A stretch of 64,000 nt of DNA. Source: Microbacterium hydrocarbonoxydans (GTDB taxonomy: Bacteria; Actinomycetota; Actinomycetes; Actinomycetales; Microbacteriaceae). The stretch spans positions 372,001-436,000 of the forward strand of contig NZ_JYJB01000010.1 of NCBI RefSeq assembly GCF_000956475.1. Reading direction: 5' to 3'. Numbering within the stretch: position 1 is the first letter of the stretch; each line of letters opens with the position of its first letter. Of the stretch, positions 45,824 to 55,110 are shown in pieces. The notes beneath the pieces were generated by a model that saw only the letters and a list, made by a program, of their open reading frames with translations, made no database searches and was not told the DNA's origin. The position numbers and the translations under genes are program-made.

Positions 45824-48079
45824 ATGGCGGAACCGCAGTCGTCGTCGCAGGGATCGAGTCTGCGACGCCTGGTTCCCCGCATCTTCTCCCGCGCCTCCCG
45901 GATCAATGACGTCGACAACCTGATCCGCACCGTCCGGGCGAATCATCCCCGTGGCGATTTCGCCGTGATCGAGCGGGCCTACGCCGTCGCGAAGCAGAAG
46001 CACGAGGGCCAGAAGCGCCAGAGCGGCGAGCCCTACATCACCCACCCGCTCGCGGTCGCGCAGATCCTCGCGGAGCTGGGGCTGGGTCCGCGCGCCGTCG
46101 CCGCGGCACTGCTGCACGACACGGTGGAGGACACAGGTTACGCGCTGAGTGAGCTGACGGCCGAGTTCGGCGACGAGGTCGCCATGCTCGTCGACGGCGT
46201 CACCAAGCTCGACAAGGTCAAATACGGCGAGAGCGCTCAGGCGGAGACCGTCCGCAAGATGATCGTCGCGATGTCGAAAGACATCCGCGTGCTCCTGATC
46301 AAGCTCGCCGATCGCCTGCACAACGCGCGCACCTGGGGCTTCGTCCCGCCAGAGAAGGCGGCGAAGAAGGCCAAGGAGACGCTCGAGATCTACGCGCCGC
46401 TGGCGAACAGGCTCGGCATCCAGGCGATCAAGTCCGAGCTCGAAGACCTGTCCTTCGCCGTCCTGCATCCGAAGATCTACAACGAGATCCAGAGTCTCAT
46501 CGCGCAGCGCACCCCGCAGCGCGAGAAGTACCTGAACCAGGTCGTCGAGGAGATAGACGAGGATCTGCGCGATCTCCGCATCCGGGGAACCGTGGTGGGG
46601 CGCCCGAAGCAACTGTACTCGGTGTACCAGAAGATGGTCGTCAGAGGGCGCGAGTTCGACGACATCTACGACCTGATCGGCATCCGCGTCATCGTCGGCT
46701 CGGTGCGCGACTGCTACGCCGTTCTCGGTGCGATCCACGCACGGTGGACCCCGCTTCCCGGCCGGTTCAAGGACTACATCGCCACTCCGAAGTTCAACCT
46801 GTATCAGTCGCTCCACACGACGGTGATCGGTCCTGCAGGCCGCACGGTCGAGATCCAGATCCGCACGCAGGAGATGCACCACCAGGCCGAGTACGGCGTT
46901 GCGGCGCACTGGATGTACAAGGAGCGGATGAACGGCGGCAAGACGGAGGTCCGTGCCGCGGATGCGGACATGGCCTGGCTTGCGCACATCTCCGACTGGC
47001 AGGCCGAGACCGCCGATCCCGGCGAGTTCCTCGACTCGCTGCGCTTCGAGATCGGCGCCAAGGAGGTCTACGTCTTCACGCCCAAGGGTCGTGTGATCGG
47101 ACTGCCCGCCGGCGCGTCGCCGGTCGACTTCGCGTATGCCGTGCACACCGAGATCGGCCACCGCACGATGGGCGCCAAGGTCAACGGGCGCCTTGTGCCG
47201 CTGGAATCGGAGCTGAAGAGCGGCGACGTGGTCGAGGTGTTCACCTCCAAGAACCCCGATGCCGGTCCCAGCCAGGACTGGCTCGGCTTCGTCAAGAGCA
47301 CTCGCGCGCGCAACAAGATCCGCGGATGGTTCACGAAGGAGCGGCGCGAAGAGGCCATCGAGCAGGGCAAGGAAGCCATCGCCCGGGCGATGCGCAGGCA
47401 GAACCTACCCCTGCAGCGCCTGATGAACCAGGATTCGTTCGCCGAGGTGGCAAGGCAGCTCCGCTACGAAGACGTCTCGGCGCTGTACGCCGCAGTGGGC
47501 GAAGGACACGTCTCCACTCAGTCGGTGCTCGAGAAGGTCACCGCGCTCGTCGCGGCGGACGACCCGGCGACCGGGCCCATCGATGTTCCTGGCCGCGTGC
47601 AGACCCGCGAGTCCCGCTCCGGCGACTCCGGAGTCCTGGTCCGCGGTGCCTCCGACATCCTGGTGAAGCTCGCGAAGTGCTGCACCCCCGTACCGGGGGA
47701 CCAGATCGTGGGATTCGTCACGCGCGGAAGCGGCGTCTCGGTGCACCGCGCGGACTGCGTCAACGTCAAGGCGCTGAGCGGCGAAGCCGAGCAGGATCGC
47801 TTCGTCGACGTCTCCTGGGCGCCGACCACCAAGAGCGTGTTCCGTGTGCAGATCCAGGTCGAGGCGCTCGACCGTTCGGGCCTGCTCTCCGACGTGACTC
47901 GCGTTCTCAGCGAGCACCACGTGAACATCCTCTCTGCGACCGTGTCCACGACCGATGAGCGTCTGGCGCTCAGCCGTTTCGTCTTCGAGATGGGCGACGC
48001 CGTGCATCTCGATCGGGTGCTGAACGCCGTGCGCCGCATCGATGCGGTCTACGACGTGTACCGCGTCACGTCCTCCTGA
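45824..48079 (+). CDS. relA: bifunctional (p)ppGpp synthetase/hydrolase (RelA/SpoT, Rel)
   Basis: 751-residue long RSH enzyme that makes and degrades (p)ppGpp in the stringent response. The hydrolase HD domain includes [18 protein letters not shown] (about residue 95) and its HD pair. The synthetase domain has [13 protein letters not shown] (about 258), [20 protein letters not shown] and [23 protein letters not shown] ([20 protein letters not shown], about 412) and a C-terminal ACT domain (about 675-750) complete the standard order. Both catalytic domains look intact. Its 3' end overlaps the convergent AbiEi-like gene by 14 bases. Confidence 0.96.
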   Translation: MAEPQSSSQGSSLRRLVPRIFSRASRINDVDNLIRTVRANHPRGDFAVIERAYAVAKQKHEGQKRQSGEPYITHPLAVAQILAELGLGPRAVAAALLHDTVEDTGYALSELTAEFGDEVAMLVDGVTKLDKVKYGESAQAETVRKMIVAMSKDIRVLLIKLADRLHNARTWGFVPPEKAAKKAKETLEIYAPLANRLGIQAIKSELEDLSFAVLHPKIYNEIQSLIAQRTPQREKYLNQVVEEIDEDLRDLRIRGTVVGRPKQLYSVYQKMVVRGREFDDIYDLIGIRVIVGSVRDCYAVLGAIHARWTPLPGRFKDYIATPKFNLYQSLHTTVIGPAGRTVEIQIRTQEMHHQAEYGVAAHWMYKERMNGGKTEVRAADADMAWLAHISDWQAETADPGEFLDSLRFEIGAKEVYVFTPKGRVIGLPAGASPVDFAYAVHTEIGHRTMGAKVNGRLVPLESELKSGDVVEVFTSKNPDAGPSQDWLGFVKSTRARNKIRGWFTKERREEAIEQGKEAIARAMRRQNLPLQRLMNQDSFAEVARQLRYEDVSALYAAVGEGHVSTQSVLEKVTALVAADDPATGPIDVPGRVQTRESRSGDSGVLVRGASDILVKLAKCCTPVPGDQIVGFVTRGSGVSVHRADCVNVKALSGEAEQDRFVDVSWAPTTKSVFRVQIQVEALDRSGLLSDVTRVLSEHHVNILSATVSTTDERLALSRFVFEMGDAVHLDRVLNAVRRIDAVYDVYRVTSS

Positions 48080-48617
48080 GGCCCAGACCCCTCAGCGCAG
48101 CAAGCGCCTGTCTGCGACCGGGGACGCGATGCAGCGACTCGATCTCACGCGCGGCAGGTGCGACGGCTTCGGGCAGCGCATCGGCGAGGAGATCGGCCCA
48201 CGGCAGGAACGACGGCGTGCGGCCCGCACCCAGCAGCAGGTCGACCATCGTCCGCACCGGCGTCGTCACGGCGGTGCCGCTCAGCAGGCACGTGTCGCCG
48301 GTCTCGAGTCGTCGATCGTGGAAGAACACGCGCCGATCTGTGTCGAGCCGCAGTCGCTGAGCCGTGGTCCGGTTCACATGATGCCGCGCGGGCGGCGGCA
48401 CGCCGCCCGCATGGATCCACGCGGCAGTCGGGCCGCTCGCCGCCGTGCCCGCGGGAATCAACGGGGCCACGGCTCGCGCCCGAAGTTCCGGGCCCTCAAC
48501 GAGGTCGGCGGGGATGTACCCCTCGCCGAGTTCGATGACGTGCCCGTCGAGGCGAGCGGCGCTCAGCTCGCTGAGGCTCAGTCTGGCGCCCGGCAGATAC
48601 AGGAACGCGGGATGCAT
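48066..48617 (-). CDS. hypothetical protein, AbiEi antitoxin-like
   Basis: 183-residue protein beginning [20 protein letters not shown]. The middle has [20 protein letters not shown] and [14 protein letters not shown], a pattern seen in actinobacterial AbiEi-like/transcriptional-regulator proteins, in which VTTPxRTxxDL is conserved. The usual N-terminal wing helix is weak here. No AbiEii-type nucleotidyltransferase lies beside it, so it is an orphan and the toxin-antitoxin role is unproven. I chose the ATG at 48617 because the longer frame overlaps the DUF349 gene. It converges on relA. Confidence 0.6.
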   Translation of the reverse strand: MHPAFLYLPGARLSLSELSAARLDGHVIELGEGYIPADLVEGPELRARAVAPLIPAGTAASGPTAAWIHAGGVPPPARHHVNRTTAQRLRLDTDRRVFFHDRRLETGDTCLLSGTAVTTPVRTMVDLLLGAGRTPSFLPWADLLADALPEAVAPAAREIESLHRVPGRRQALAALRGLGLRRT

Positions 48618-48678
48618 CACGCCAGTGTGGCGCACTGCATCCCGCGTTCGGGCATCTCTGCCGGGATCTGTGGAGAGG

Positions 48679-50046
48679 TCAGCCGCCCAGCGCGCTGAGC
48701 CAGGTGCGGCGCGCCTCGAGAGCATCCGCCGCCGCCTTGGCGGCCTTCTTGTCTCCGGCCTTCTCTGCGGCCGCGAGCTCGGCCTCGAGCTTCTCGATCG
48801 CCTCGAGCAGCTGCGAGCTCATGTCGTTCGCGCGCGCCTTGGTCTCGGGGTTGTTCTTCTTCCAGTCGACCTCTTCGCGGGCCTTCAGGGCCTGCTCGAT
48901 CACGCGCAGACGGTCGTCGAGCGCGCGCTCCTTCTCGCGGGGGAAGATGCGTCCGATCTCGTCCCACTGACGCTGGATGCGGGTGAGCAGAGCCCGGGCG
49001 CTCTTGATGTTCGGCTCGTCGGCCACTGCCTTCGCCTCTTCGAGGAGAGCCTGACGGGCCTCGATCTTCGGAGCGGAGTCAGCTTCCTCGGCGGCGGCCT
49101 GTTCGGCGCGTGCCGAGTACAGCGCGTCGCCTGCGGCCTTGAAGCGAGCCCACAGCGCGTCATCGGCCTTGCGACCGGCGCGCCCAGCGGACTTCCACTC
49201 GTCGAGCAGCGTGCGGTAGGCGGGGATCCCGTCGACTCCGCGGGGAGCCAGGGCCTCTGCGCGCTCGACCAGCCGGGTCTTGGCGTCACGTGCGGACTTG
49301 TGCGCGTCGTCGAGCTCGGCGTAGAAGGCACGGCGATGCTTGTCTACCGTGGCTCGCGCATCGCGGAATCGCTTCCACAGCTGCTGCGAGACGCTCTTCG
49401 ACAGACGAGGGCCGTTCTGCTGGTGAGCCTGCCATTCGCCGAAGAGCTCACCGAGCTCGGCCGTGACCTGCTTCCACTGCACCTTCGACAGATCACGTGC
49501 GGCGATGGCCTCGGCGCGCTCGACGAGAGCGGTGCGCTCGGCGATCGCCTTGTCGACGAGCTCCTTGGCTGCCTGCGCCTCCTGCGCGGTCGCCTCGGAC
49601 AGCGAGTCTGTGAGCGCGTTGAGACGTCCGCGCAGTCCGGCGAGGTCGCCGACTGCAGCGGCGTCGGTCGCCTCCTCGAGGAGGTGCGCGGCCTGCTTGG
49701 CGAGGTCGCTCGCCGATGCGCCACCGGCCTGATGACGCTGCTCGAGCGTGTGCACCTTGAAGGCGATGTCGTCGTACTTGCGCACGAAGTAGGCCAGCGC
49801 CTCTTCAGGCGTGCCGTCGGGGTACTGGCCGACCACGCGCCAGGTCTCGTTCTCGAGAACCTCGACGGTGCCGTCTTCGGACACCCGACCCCACTTGGCG
49901 ACCTCCTCAGGGGAGGACGTGGGTGCCACGGGGGCAGCAGGCGCCTGCGCGGCCGCGGGGGCCTTCGGCGGCAGCTTGCGCGGCAGCGGCGCTGCCGGGG
50001 GACCGGGAACGGGGGGAGTCGGCTTCGAGGGCTCGGTGGCAGACAC
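48679..50046 (-). CDS. DUF349 domain-containing protein
   Basis: 455-residue, largely helical protein with repeated DUF349 units (for example QWKQVTAELGELFGEWQAHQ, DEWKSAGRAGRKADDALWAR and IQRQWDEIGRIFPREKERAL). A proline/alanine-rich N-terminus of about 50 residues is probably disordered, followed by WGRVSEDGTVEVLENETWRV. The rest is charged and likely coiled coil. The gene stands beside relA in many Actinobacteria. Function is unknown, although DUF349 proteins are sometimes linked to DNA binding or stress. It starts 186 bp from the divergent nirB. Confidence 0.88.
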   Translation of the reverse strand: MSATEPSKPTPPVPGPPAAPLPRKLPPKAPAAAQAPAAPVAPTSSPEEVAKWGRVSEDGTVEVLENETWRVVGQYPDGTPEEALAYFVRKYDDIAFKVHTLEQRHQAGGASASDLAKQAAHLLEEATDAAAVGDLAGLRGRLNALTDSLSEATAQEAQAAKELVDKAIAERTALVERAEAIAARDLSKVQWKQVTAELGELFGEWQAHQQNGPRLSKSVSQQLWKRFRDARATVDKHRRAFYAELDDAHKSARDAKTRLVERAEALAPRGVDGIPAYRTLLDEWKSAGRAGRKADDALWARFKAAGDALYSARAEQAAAEEADSAPKIEARQALLEEAKAVADEPNIKSARALLTRIQRQWDEIGRIFPREKERALDDRLRVIEQALKAREEVDWKKNNPETKARANDMSSQLLEAIEKLEAELAAAEKAGDKKAAKAAADALEARRTWLSALGG

Positions 50047-50134
50047 TATTGATCTCCTTGCGCGGACGACCGCGGGAGGCGGAAAGGACGAACTTCAGCC
50101 TAGTACGCGCGGGCATCTTTCCGAGTGGATGCCG

Positions 50135-50166
50135 ATCTCACATCGGCCGTTACCGATCTGTGAGCG
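50135..50166. promoter_or_regulatory. candidate nitrogen-regulator operator upstream of nirB
   Basis: ATCTCACA (50135-50142), 16 bases, then TGTGAGCG (50159-50166), ending 66 bp before the nirB start. The six central bases of each half are exact inverted copies. The spacer contains CCGTTACCG, with GTTAC fitting the first half of a GlnR box. The nirC upstream region has the same arrangement with perfect 8-bp halves. Confidence 0.5.
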
Positions 50167-50232
50167 AATCGTTCGATCGAGGAAACACGCCGTGCCCTCT
50201 CCGGGAAACACGGCTTTCCTATCGTCGCAGTC

Positions 50233-52803
50233 ATGAACCAGACAGCATCCGAGATCGTGGTCGTCGGCGCCGGCATGGTCGCGCACCGTTTCGTGGAGAG
50301 CCTGCTGAGCCGCGCGGACGCCTCAGTGCGCGTCCATGTGTTCGGCGACGAGGGCCGGGGCCCCTACGACCGCGTCGGTCTCACCGGGTTCTTCTCGGGA
50401 GCGACCGGCGACGACCTCGCGCTGGACAGGTCGATCTTCGACGACGAGCGCGTCCGGCTGCACCCCGGCGACCGGGTCACGCAGATCGACCGTGCGGCTC
50501 GCACGGTGACGACGACGTCGCGCCGGGTGGTGGGCTACGACACCCTGGTGCTGGCCACGGGCTCCTACGCGGCGCGGGTCGCGGTCGACGGTGCGGATCT
50601 GCCCGGCTGCTTCGTCTACCGCACCATCGATGACGTGCAGGCGCTGAAGGACTTCGTGGAGCGCCGGGGACGGATGCTCGGACGCCCGCTGCGCGGCGCC
50701 GTGATCGGCGGCGGCCTACTCGGCCTGGAGGCCGCCGGCGCGCTGCAGGGCATGGACGTCGACGCGACCGTGGTGCAGTACTCCGACCGCCTGATGTCGC
50801 AGCAGCTCGACAGCGCGGGCGCCGGGATGCTCCGGCGGCTGCTCGAGGCGCGAGGCATCAACGTCCGTACCGAGTCCCGGACCACGCGGCTCGATCCCGA
50901 CCGCTCAGGAGCCGTGGCGGCTCTCGAGTTCCAGGACGGCTCGATGCATGAGGCCGACGTCGTCGTGTTCACGGTGGGCGTGCGTCCCCGGGACGAGCTC
51001 GCCCGCGCGGCGGGACTGAAGGTCGACCCGCGCGGGGGCGTCCTGATCGACGAGCGCTGCGTCACGAGCGATCAGGACATCCTCGCGATCGGCGAGGTCG
51101 CGAACTTCGACGGACGCTGCGTCGGCCTCGTGGCTCCCGGTTATGCGATGGCCGAGGTCGCCGCCACCCGGCTGCTGGGCGGAGACGCGTCCTTCCCCGG
51201 ATACGACGACTCGTCCAAGCTCAAGCTCTCCGGCGTCGATGTGGCGAGTTTCGGCGATGCGATGGCGACCACCCCGAACGCTCTCGACGTCGTGTACGCC
51301 GACGCGGTCGCGGGCGTCTACAAGAAGCTCGTGCTATCGGACGACGCGCAGACTCTTCTCGGCGGCATCCTCGTCGGCGACGCCTCCGCGTACGGCTCGC
51401 TGCGTCCGCTGCTCGGCGCGAGGCTCGGGGCCGACCCCGCGGCCTACCTGCTCCCGGAGGGTGGCAATGAGGCGCCGGGCGGAGAGCTCCCCGACGAGGC
51501 CGTGGTGTGCTCGTGCTCGAACGTGACGGCAGGGCGGATCCGCCAGGCGGTGCACGAAGAGGGATGCACGGACGCGGCTGCGGTCAAGGGATGCACGAAG
51601 GCCGGCGCGACCTGCGGCTCATGCGTGCTGATGGTCAAGAAGGTCGTCGGGCAGGAGCTCACGAAGCTCGGCCAGACCGTCTCGAACGCGCTGTGCGAGC
51701 ACTTCGACATGTCGCGGCGTCAGCTGTTCGACGCCGTGCGCGTCGCCGAGCTCACGACGTTCAGCTCGATCGTCGAGCGCTTCGGCCGCGGGCGCGGCTG
51801 CGACATCTGCAAGCCGGCGATCGCCAGCATCCTCTCCGTCCTCGTCGGAGCCCACGTGCTCGACGGAGAGAACGCGACGCTGCAGGACACCAACGACCAC
51901 GTGATGGCGAACATGCAGAAGGACGGCACCTACTCGGTCGTGCCGCGCATGCCCGGCGGTGAGGTCACACCCGAGGGTCTTCTCGCTATCGGCCAGATCG
52001 CCAAGGACTACGGGCTGTACACGAAGATCACCGGCGGCCAGCGCATCGACATGTTCGGTGCGCGTCTCGAGCAGCTCCCGGCGATCTGGGGACGCCTGGT
52101 GGATGCAGGCTTCGAATCCGGGCACGCGTACGGCAAGTCGCTGCGCACCGTGAAGTCGTGCGTCGGGTCGACTTGGTGCCGCTACGGGGTCCTCGACTCC
52201 GTGGGTATGGCCGTGAAGCTCGAGCTGCGCTATCGCGGTCTGCGGGCTCCGCACAAGCTCAAGCTCGGCGTCTCGGGCTGCGCCCGTGAATGCGCCGAGG
52301 CGCGAGGCAAGGACGTCGGCGTGATCGCGACCGAGACCGGCTGGAACATGTACGTGGGGGGCAACGGCGGATTCGCTCCCAAGCACGCGCAGCTGCTGGC
52401 CTCCGATCTCGACGACGATGCCCTCATCCAGGCGATCGACCGCTTCTTCATGTACTACATCCGCACGGCTGACCGCCTGCAGCGCACCGCACCCTGGCTC
52501 GACGACCTGGAGGGCGGGCTGGACGAGCTTCGCCGAGTGATCTTCGACGACAGCCTCGGGATCTGCGCCGACCTCGACGCGGCCATGGCCACGCACGTCG
52601 ACCGCTATGAGGACGAATGGGCGGCGACGCTCCGCGACCCGGAGAAGCTGCAGCGGTTCCACTCGTTCGTGAACGCCACCGACACACCGGACCCGTCGCT
52701 CGCGTACGTCGCCGAGCGCGGGCAGATCCGACCAGCCACATCAGAGGAACGACGCAGCGGCGGTGTGCTCATCGCCGGAACTGCACTGGAGGTACGCCGA
52801 TGA
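50233..52803 (+). CDS. nirB: nitrite reductase (NAD(P)H), large subunit
   Basis: 856-residue assimilatory nitrite reductase subunit reducing nitrite to ammonium with six electrons. Order of domains: FAD/NAD(P)H part with IVVVGAGMVAHRFVESL (residue ~8) and GRPLRGAVIGGGLLGLEAAG; a BFD-like [2Fe-2S] domain with CSCSNVTAGRIRQAV and CTKAGATCGSC (about 420-458); then the siroheme/[4Fe-4S] half with its four cysteines in KSCVGSTWCRYG (about 640) and SGCARECAEARG (about 682). Length is normal. ATG at 50233. It leads a tightly overlapping operon with nirD, cobA and the HemD-type regulator. Confidence 0.95.
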   Translation: MNQTASEIVVVGAGMVAHRFVESLLSRADASVRVHVFGDEGRGPYDRVGLTGFFSGATGDDLALDRSIFDDERVRLHPGDRVTQIDRAARTVTTTSRRVVGYDTLVLATGSYAARVAVDGADLPGCFVYRTIDDVQALKDFVERRGRMLGRPLRGAVIGGGLLGLEAAGALQGMDVDATVVQYSDRLMSQQLDSAGAGMLRRLLEARGINVRTESRTTRLDPDRSGAVAALEFQDGSMHEADVVVFTVGVRPRDELARAAGLKVDPRGGVLIDERCVTSDQDILAIGEVANFDGRCVGLVAPGYAMAEVAATRLLGGDASFPGYDDSSKLKLSGVDVASFGDAMATTPNALDVVYADAVAGVYKKLVLSDDAQTLLGGILVGDASAYGSLRPLLGARLGADPAAYLLPEGGNEAPGGELPDEAVVCSCSNVTAGRIRQAVHEEGCTDAAAVKGCTKAGATCGSCVLMVKKVVGQELTKLGQTVSNALCEHFDMSRRQLFDAVRVAELTTFSSIVERFGRGRGCDICKPAIASILSVLVGAHVLDGENATLQDTNDHVMANMQKDGTYSVVPRMPGGEVTPEGLLAIGQIAKDYGLYTKITGGQRIDMFGARLEQLPAIWGRLVDAGFESGHAYGKSLRTVKSCVGSTWCRYGVLDSVGMAVKLELRYRGLRAPHKLKLGVSGCARECAEARGKDVGVIATETGWNMYVGGNGGFAPKHAQLLASDLDDDALIQAIDRFFMYYIRTADRLQRTAPWLDDLEGGLDELRRVIFDDSLGICADLDAAMATHVDRYEDEWAATLRDPEKLQRFHSFVNATDTPDPSLAYVAERGQIRPATSEERRSGGVLIAGTALEVRR

Positions 52804-53168
52804 CGCTCATCACGGAGGACACGCTCGTGCGCGTCTGCTCGATCGACGATCTGGAGATCGAACGGGGGAGGGCCGCACTGGTCGACGTGCAGCAGATCGC
52901 GCTGTTCCGTCTCACGGATGGAACGGTGCGGGCGGTCGACAACTTCGACCCGTTCAGCGGCGCGAACGTGATCTCGCGCGGCATCGTGGGAACGCGGGGC
53001 GCCTCTGCCACGGTCGCCTCGCCGCTGCACAAGCAGGTGTTCGACCTCGCGACCGGCGCCTGCCTCGACTCCCAGGGAAAGCGCCCGGTGAGCGGGACGG
53101 ATGCCGCGCTGCGCGTGTGGCCGGTGCGGGTCATCGGCGCCGACGTGTACATCGAGGTCGCATCATGA
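52800..53168 (+). CDS. nirD: nitrite reductase small subunit NirD
   Basis: 122-residue small subunit with a Rieske-like beta fold. It keeps the family's HKQVFDLATGACLD segment (about residue 77) and lacks the Cys-His pairs for a cluster, as is normal for NirD. It should support NirB in the assimilatory reductase. ATG at 52800 overlaps the nirB TGA by four bases (ATGA), and its own stop overlaps cobA the same way, so stoichiometric coupled synthesis is likely. Confidence 0.93.
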   Translation: MTLITEDTLVRVCSIDDLEIERGRAALVDVQQIALFRLTDGTVRAVDNFDPFSGANVISRGIVGTRGASATVASPLHKQVFDLATGACLDSQGKRPVSGTDAALRVWPVRVIGADVYIEVAS

Positions 53169-53929
53169 GGCGCACGCGCGTCGGCCGCGTCGACCTCATA
53201 GGCGGAGGCCCCGGCCCCGCCGACCTGATGACGATCCGCGCATACCGACTTCTCCAGGAGGCGGAGGTGATCGTCGCGGACCGGCTCGGCCCCTTCGACG
53301 AGCTGCGCGCCGAGATCGGTCCCGAGGTGCTCGTGATCGACGTGGGCAAGAGACCGGGCCACCATCCGGTTCCGCAGGAGCAGATCAACGCGCTGCTCGT
53401 CCAGCACGCGAAGGCGGGCAAGCGCGTCGTGCGGCTCAAGGGCGGCGACCCGTTCGTGTTCGGACGCGGCGGCGAAGAGGTCATCGCGTGCCAGGCCGCA
53501 GGGATCCCCGTGAGCGTGACACCGGGAATCAGCAGCGTGATCTCGGTCCCTCAGGCGGCGGGCATCCCGGTCACGCACCGGGGCGTCTCGGCGGGGATCC
53601 ACGTCATGAACGGTCAGGGTGAGATCACGCCGAGCGCCCTCGCCTCGATGGGCGACCCGGCCGTGACCACGGTCGTGCTCATGGGCGTCGCCGCTATCGG
53701 CCGGATCGCGGAGTCCGCTCTTCGCGCCGGAGTCGCAGCGTCCACGCCGATCGCGATCGTGGAGAACGGCTCCACGCCGCAGCAGCGCACCATCCGCACG
53801 ACTCTGGGCAGTATCGTGGCGGATGCAGAGGAGGCCGACGTGATCAATCCCGCCGTGATCGTCATCGGAGAGGTGGCCAGAGAAGGGCTCCTGCTCCCCG
53901 CTGATGTTCTGGCCGTGAGCACCGCGTGA
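53165..53929 (+). CDS. cobA: uroporphyrinogen-III C-methyltransferase
   Basis: 254-residue SAM-dependent enzyme that methylates uroporphyrinogen III at C2 and C7 to precorrin-2, the siroheme precursor needed by NirB. Signatures are DLIGGGPGPADLMTIRA (about residue 10), RVVRLKGGDPFVFGRGGEE (about 88), GISSVISVPQAAGIPVTHRG and VVLMGV (about 160). It has no CysG-type dehydrogenase/ferrochelatase domain, so later siroheme steps must be encoded elsewhere. Starts with ATG overlapping nirD (ATGA); a GTGA overlap joins it to the next gene. Confidence 0.94.
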   Translation: MRRTRVGRVDLIGGGPGPADLMTIRAYRLLQEAEVIVADRLGPFDELRAEIGPEVLVIDVGKRPGHHPVPQEQINALLVQHAKAGKRVVRLKGGDPFVFGRGGEEVIACQAAGIPVSVTPGISSVISVPQAAGIPVTHRGVSAGIHVMNGQGEITPSALASMGDPAVTTVVLMGVAAIGRIAESALRAGVAASTPIAIVENGSTPQQRTIRTTLGSIVADAEEADVINPAVIVIGEVAREGLLLPADVLAVSTA

Positions 53930-55053
53930 CCCGGCCGCGAACCCTCGACCATGCTCTCGCCGGCTGCACGATCATCGTGGCAGCCGATCGTCGTTCCATC
54001 GACCTCGCCACGGCGCTCGAGCGTCGTGGCGCCGTTGTGCATCGCGCTCCCGCCCTGAGCATCGTGCCCAACGTCGATGACGCCGAGCTTCTGCGTCGCA
54101 CCAAGCTTCTGCTCGAAACCCCTCCGGACATCGTGATCGTCACGACCGGCGTCGGCTTCCGGGGCTGGATGGACGCCGTGCACGAGCACGGCATAGACGA
54201 GAAGCTGAGCGCGTCCTTCGAGGGTGCTCAGTTCATCGCCAGGGGCCCGAAGGCGCACGGCGCGATCCAGCAGGCGGGATTCAGCGCCGACTGGGTCGCC
54301 GAGTCGGAGACGTCGGCAGAGGTGGGGGAGTATCTTCTCGCCTCGGGCGTGGAGGGAAAACGCATCGTCGTCCAGCATCACGGCGCCGGCTCCGATGGAC
54401 TCGACGAGCTGCTGGCGGACGCGGGCGCGGATGTTCTCAGCGTCGTCGTGTATCGCTGGGGTCCGCCGCCGAATCCGGATGTGGTGCGCAGGTCGGCGCT
54501 GCAGGCGGCGGCGGGCGAAGCGGATGCCGTGCTCTTCACATCCGCGCCGGGCGCTGCGTCCTGGCTCGCGGTGGCAGAGGAGGCGGGCGCGTTGGAGGGC
54601 ATCCGTCGTCGTGCGGCATCCGGACGGCTGCTGCTTGCCGCAGTCGGCCCCGTCACCGCCGTGCCGCTGCAGGAGGCCGATCTCGCCCTGACGATCGCCG
54701 ACCGCGGGCGCCTCGGCTCGCTGGCGCGCACGGTCATCGCCTACTTCGGCGGCGGCAAGGCGCCGTCGGTGCACACCGACGAAGGACGAGTCGAGGTGCG
54801 CAGCGGAGGCGCTCTGGTCGACGGCCGTTTCGTGCCCCTCTCACGCACCGGCTCAGTGCTGCTCGAGGTGCTGGCGGATGCGGGAGGACGTGTGCTCTCA
54901 CGTGCAGAGCTCGGCGCGATCCTGCCCGGCGGCGAGCGCAACGCGCACGCTGTGGAAGTGGCAGTCGCCCGGGTGCGGGAATCTCTCGGCGCTCGCGACC
55001 TCATCCAGACCGTGGTCAAACGCGGCTACCGGCTCGCGGTCTCCGACCGCTGA
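53926..55053 (+). CDS. nnaR: HemD-like domain fused to a winged-helix DNA-binding domain, NnaR-type regulator
   Basis: 375-residue protein. Residues about 1-260 resemble uroporphyrinogen-III synthase (IVAADRRSIDLATALERRGA; GVGFRGWMDAVHEHG; LFTSAPGAASWLA). The C-terminal ~100 residues are an OmpR/PhoB-type winged helix (RTGSVLLEVLADAGGRVLSR; HAVEVAVARVRESLGARD; IQTVVKRGYRLAV). This fusion matches NnaR, described in Streptomyces and Mycobacterium as a regulator of nitrate/nitrite assimilation working with GlnR. Its place behind nirBD-cobA supports that role; it could also keep enzymatic activity. Start GTG at 53926 (GTGA overlap). Confidence 0.87.
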   Translation: MTRPRTLDHALAGCTIIVAADRRSIDLATALERRGAVVHRAPALSIVPNVDDAELLRRTKLLLETPPDIVIVTTGVGFRGWMDAVHEHGIDEKLSASFEGAQFIARGPKAHGAIQQAGFSADWVAESETSAEVGEYLLASGVEGKRIVVQHHGAGSDGLDELLADAGADVLSVVVYRWGPPPNPDVVRRSALQAAAGEADAVLFTSAPGAASWLAVAEEAGALEGIRRRAASGRLLLAAVGPVTAVPLQEADLALTIADRGRLGSLARTVIAYFGGGKAPSVHTDEGRVEVRSGGALVDGRFVPLSRTGSVLLEVLADAGGRVLSRAELGAILPGGERNAHAVEVAVARVRESLGARDLIQTVVKRGYRLAVSDR

Positions 55054-55060
55054 TCCACCC

Positions 55061-55102
55061 ACGACGATGGGCCCGGCGGAATCCCGCCGGGCCCATCGTC
55101 GT
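55061..55102. terminator. 19-bp perfect hairpin between nnaR and nirC
   Basis: ACGACGATGGGCCCGGCGG (55061-55079) and CCGCCGGGCCCATCGTCGT (55084-55102) pair without mismatch around an AATC loop. It lies 8 bp from each convergent stop and should end transcription from both sides. No T tract is visible. Confidence 0.85.
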
Positions 55103-55110
55103 CGCCAAGG

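Noticed and set aside
44351..47161. Long frame antisense to secD, secF and relA
   Set aside because: It spans three conserved genes and a terminator and shows no motif.
50181..50212. Direct repeats GGAAACACG (50181 and 50204) before nirB as GlnR half-sites
   Set aside because: GAAAC fits the second half of a GlnR box, but no GTnAC lies 11 bp before either copy. They are kept only as a curiosity within the nirB leader.
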